This document shows, in pieces, positions 32,865 through 35,219 of a stretch of 35,219 nucleotides of DNA. Positions within the stretch are counted from its first letter, which is position 1. Every line of letters starts with the position of its first letter. The position numbers were made by a program, and so were the translations under genes. The stretch spans positions 1 to 35,219 of the forward strand of contig JAUMVT010000025.1 in NCBI GenBank assembly GCA_030529995.1. Direction: 5' to 3'. This DNA comes from Clostridia bacterium. GTDB taxonomy: Bacteria > Bacillota > Clostridia > Christensenellales > Aristaeellaceae. The notes below the pieces were generated by a model, which searched no databases, was not told the DNA's origin, and saw only the letters and a program-made list of their open reading frames with translations.

Positions 32865-34661
32865 ATGAAAAGAAGGTTTTCATCCCTGCTGAGCGTCATG
32901 CTGGCTGTTGTGTTGGCCTGCCTGATGCCCCTGATGGCATTGGCGGATGCCATGCCTGCTGACGGTGTGTATGAAGGAAGCGCCAACGGCATGGGCGGTG
33001 CGGTGAAGGTGGCTGTTACCGTGTCCGGCGGCAAGATCACGGCGGTGGAGGTCGTGGAACACAACGAAACGGCCGGCATCAGCGATCCGGCTATTGAGCA
33101 GATGCCTGCAAAAATCGTTGATGCTCAATCCACGGATGTGGATGCTGTTGCCGGTGCTACGGTGACTTCTGAGGCTATCAAGGAGGCCGTAAAGGCGGCC
33201 TTGTCCGGTGAAGAAACCCAGGAAAAAGCTGAGTTGGAAATCACCCTTGAGCCGGATGTGATTGTGGTTGGCGCAGGCATGGCCGGTCTTGTGGCCAGCG
33301 TCCGCGCGGCCGAGCTGGGCGCAAAGGTGCTGGTGCTGGAGCAGAATTACCGTGTAGGCGGCTCGGCAAACACGGCCGGCGGCTCTATCAGCGGTGCCTG
33401 CTACCAGATTCAGAAGGACGCAGGCATTGAAGACAGCCCGGAGCTGTTCTATCAGGACTTTGTCAACCTAGGTGGCGGCGAACAGTACATGAACACGGAA
33501 ATCGCCAAGGTGCATGCGGAACGCTCCGGCGAAGCCATTGACTGGCTGCAGCAGGACGTGGGCGTAGAGTTCTCTGACAAGGTGGACAGCGGCAGCTACC
33601 TGACCATGGACATCAACCGTGTGACCTACACGGCCGGCGGTGCATCCTCCGGCGGCGGTTCCTACTTTGTCCGGGGGTTGATGAACAAACTGCAGCCCTA
33701 TATTGACGCAGGTCAGGTGCAGCTGTGCCTGGATACCTTGGTGACGGACATCACCCTGAATGAAGCAGGGGACGTGACGGGCGTTGTGGTTGGCGAAAAG
33801 GAGATTGCAGCTCCCTCCACCGTGATTGCTACCGGCGGCTATGGCTACTGCGAACGCTGGTTGAAGGAATTTAACTTCACCAACATTACCTCCAACGACC
33901 CGAACACTGCCATCGGCAGCGGCTATGACTTTGCCCGCAAGGCCGGTGCTGCCTTTGATAATATGGATTACAGCTCCTGCTACGGCGGTTCCGTGCCTGT
34001 AACCGGATTCCAGGCCTCGCTTCGCTGCAACATCAATTACAACGGTGCTGTGTGGATCAACACCAGCGGCGACCGGGTCTTCAACGAGCCCAAGGCTACC
34101 AGCATGGACAAGCGTACCGTATGGCGCACCAGCGACCAGAACATCATCTATGTGGTGCTTACGGAGAGCATGCTTTCGGATGACCAGGCACTGTTCACCG
34201 GCATGATGAGCAATTCTGCAGCCTTCACCAATGAGGAAAAGATCAACGAACTCATTGAGAAGGGCTATGTGTTCAAGGCTGACACCATCAGCGAGCTGGC
34301 GGAAATGATTCATACGCCGAACCTGGAAGCAACCCTGACGCAGTATAATGAAGATGTGAAAAAGGGCGAAGACAGCGTATTTGGCCGTACGGACAATCTG
34401 CTTTCCTTTGAAGAAGGTCCCTACTATGCAGTGTACACCGTGCCGTATCTGATGATGACGGCAGGCGGCCCTCGAATCAATGGGTCTGCCCAGCTGATGC
34501 GTGAAGACGGCGCGGCCATCGGCAACGTATACCTGGCAGGCGAAATCATTGGCTCGGCCAACATTGCCGGACACAATACCATCGGCGGCATTGGTCACGG
34601 CATCTGCGCAACCTGGGGCAAGATTGCAGCAGAAAGCGCTGTTGCCAACGCAGGCAAGTAA
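32865..34661 (+). CDS. Secreted FMN/FAD reductase of the fumarate/urocanate reductase superfamily
   Basis: A 598-residue exported flavoprotein. Signal peptide ~1-28 (ending LMALADA). Residues ~35-112 are an FMN-binding domain with flavinylation motif DAVAGAT; T99 is the expected covalent FMN site, attached by an ApbE enzyme not seen in this window. From ~130 the FAD domain begins with VIVVGAGMAGLVAS and ends with VYLAGEIIGSANIAGHN. Relatives reduce fumarate, urocanate, cinnamates or methacrylate outside the cell as terminal electron acceptors. The fumarate-type HTMGG and catalytic arginine regions read MMTAGG and NEPKATSMDKR here, so the substrate is probably not fumarate. AAGGAGG lies 7 nt before the ATG. 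Divergent AraC regulator; terminator follows. Confidence 0.92.
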   Translation: MKRRFSSLLSVMLAVVLACLMPLMALADAMPADGVYEGSANGMGGAVKVAVTVSGGKITAVEVVEHNETAGISDPAIEQMPAKIVDAQSTDVDAVAGATVTSEAIKEAVKAALSGEETQEKAELEITLEPDVIVVGAGMAGLVASVRAAELGAKVLVLEQNYRVGGSANTAGGSISGACYQIQKDAGIEDSPELFYQDFVNLGGGEQYMNTEIAKVHAERSGEAIDWLQQDVGVEFSDKVDSGSYLTMDINRVTYTAGGASSGGGSYFVRGLMNKLQPYIDAGQVQLCLDTLVTDITLNEAGDVTGVVVGEKEIAAPSTVIATGGYGYCERWLKEFNFTNITSNDPNTAIGSGYDFARKAGAAFDNMDYSSCYGGSVPVTGFQASLRCNINYNGAVWINTSGDRVFNEPKATSMDKRTVWRTSDQNIIYVVLTESMLSDDQALFTGMMSNSAAFTNEEKINELIEKGYVFKADTISELAEMIHTPNLEATLTQYNEDVKKGEDSVFGRTDNLLSFEEGPYYAVYTVPYLMMTAGGPRINGSAQLMREDGAAIGNVYLAGEIIGSANIAGHNTIGGIGHGICATWGKIAAESAVANAGK

Positions 34662-34686
34662 GGAACACTTCCAATCATGACGAAGG

Positions 34687-34723
34687 GAACCTGCCGGGCG
34701 AAGAGTCTGGCGGGTTCTCTTTT
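34687..34723 (+). terminator. Terminator after the flavin reductase gene
   Basis: GAACCTGCC (34687-34695) pairs with GGCGGGTTC (34709-34717) with one T-G pair and a 13-nt loop, followed by TCTTTT. Confidence 0.8.
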
Positions 34724-35219
34724 AGGACGCCACCGCACAATGCACCTTCCACCCCAATGTGATATACCAGGCATGTGAACAAGCAACTGAGCCTGTCCGT
34801 GCCGGATGACGAATTATCGCAGGTACGGACGAAGAAAAGGGAATTTCTTGCGCAGATTGACCGCATTGTTCCGTGGGGCGAGTGGATGAAGCTCATCAAG
34901 CCGCGCTTTTTCGGGTTTTTGCGGCGTGGATTCGAGTAATCAGGTGCCGGACGGCGATACGCTGGGAAGGTTCCGCAACCTGCTGGTGAAGCACAATCTC
35001 CAGAAGAAGATCTTCGCGCAGGTAGCGGAGCAGCTGACGAAGCGCGGGCTGATTCTGAAGCGCGGAACGATTGTCGATTCCACGTTTATCGAGGCACCAT
35101 CCTCGACGAAGAATGCGAAAAGGGAACGTGATCCAGACGCACGTTCCGCCAAGAAGAGCCAAATTTGGCACTTCGGGTACAAGGCGCATATCGGTATTGA
35201 CAAGGACACAGGCGTAATT
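34718..35219. mobile_element. Remnant of an IS5-family insertion sequence
   Basis: The transposase remnant begins about 50 bp after the reductase terminator. The left boundary is not visible; the right end lies beyond the window. Confidence 0.5.
34775..35219 (+). pseudogene. IS5-family transposase, internally deleted and frameshifted, cut by window end
   Basis: Two transposase pieces in different frames. The first runs from GTG 34775 to a TAA at 34937-34939 (54 codons) and matches the N-terminus (QLSLSVPDDEL, FLAQIDRIVPWGEWMKLIKP). The second is open in the next frame from about 34926 to the window end: SSNQVPDGDTLGRFRNLL, GTIVDSTFIEAPSSTKNA, then WHFGYKAHIGIDKDTGV, where the Asp of IVDST is the first catalytic DDE residue. 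The ~50 residues normally between (GRGRPP...LQ..Y.LSD.) are missing, so the element lost an internal piece and shifted frame. It cannot make a full transposase. Terminal inverted repeats could not be identified. Confidence 0.85.

Noticed and set aside
33468-34598. 376-residue open frame antisense to the flavin reductase
   Set aside because: Shadow of the reductase gene; no start signals and no domain.
1-35219. tRNA or rRNA genes
   Set aside because: No cloverleaf with the conserved T-arm GTTCGA/CCA pattern and no rRNA signature was seen on either strand.

Overview
The window looks like chromosomal DNA of a Clostridia-class Firmicute, probably an anaerobic gut or rumen bacterium. The evidence is the gene orders tilS-hpt-ftsH and nadD/yqeK-rsfS, strong AGGAGG-type ribosome binding sites, frequent TTG and GTG starts, SPI-type signal peptides ending in A-x-A-ED on the solute-binding proteins, several ABC importers, a class II aldolase and a secreted flavin reductase. 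GC is moderate, about 55% by eye. The genus cannot be fixed from the sequence alone.

Layout. (1) 1-661: tadA on the minus strand, followed by a terminator and a second long hairpin. (2) 807-10900, plus strand: housekeeping genes. These are a fused NadD-YqeK protein and RsfS, a terminator and new promoter, then an uncharacterised membrane protein with a Tyr/Gln-rich repeat tail, TilS, Hpt, FtsH, a PHP phosphoesterase and a VanW-domain membrane protein that also has a Gln-rich tail. (3) 10937-19027, plus strand: a small anchored protein, then an unusual transport cluster. It holds a very large solute-binding protein with an apparent propeller domain, two MalF/MalG-type permeases, an HlyD/MFP-type adaptor, and a MacB-like permease with a C-terminal domain resembling the SCP2-like tail of Eis-type acetyltransferases. 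No ATPase gene is present. This is the best candidate for an undescribed system. (4) 19058-21711, minus strand: class II fructose-bisphosphate aldolase, an ABM-domain monooxygenase and a MATE exporter. (5) 21823-24340, plus strand: a DUF1934 protein, an unknown protein, a UlaG-like metallo-beta-lactamase-fold hydrolase and a short QueG-like 4Fe-4S protein. (6) 24372-29169, minus strand: a complete branched-chain amino acid importer, livJ-livH-livM-livG-livF. (7) 29414-31766, minus strand: a polar amino acid importer (binding protein, permease, ATPase). (8) 31891-34661: an AraC-family regulator divergent from a secreted FMN/FAD reductase of the fumarate/urocanate reductase superfamily, whose active-site motifs look non-canonical. 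(9) 34775-35219: a broken IS5-family transposase running off the window.

How the genes work together. The left half is translation, tRNA modification and cell-envelope housekeeping. The right half is nutrient uptake and probable anaerobic respiration. Intercistronic hairpins follow the binding-protein gene in all three importer operons, consistent with making more binding protein than membrane components. The AraC-type regulator lies between an amino acid importer and a secreted reductase and could link uptake with extracellular electron-acceptor use; this is inference. Start sites were chosen from ribosome binding site spacing, and several differ from the longest possible reading frame.
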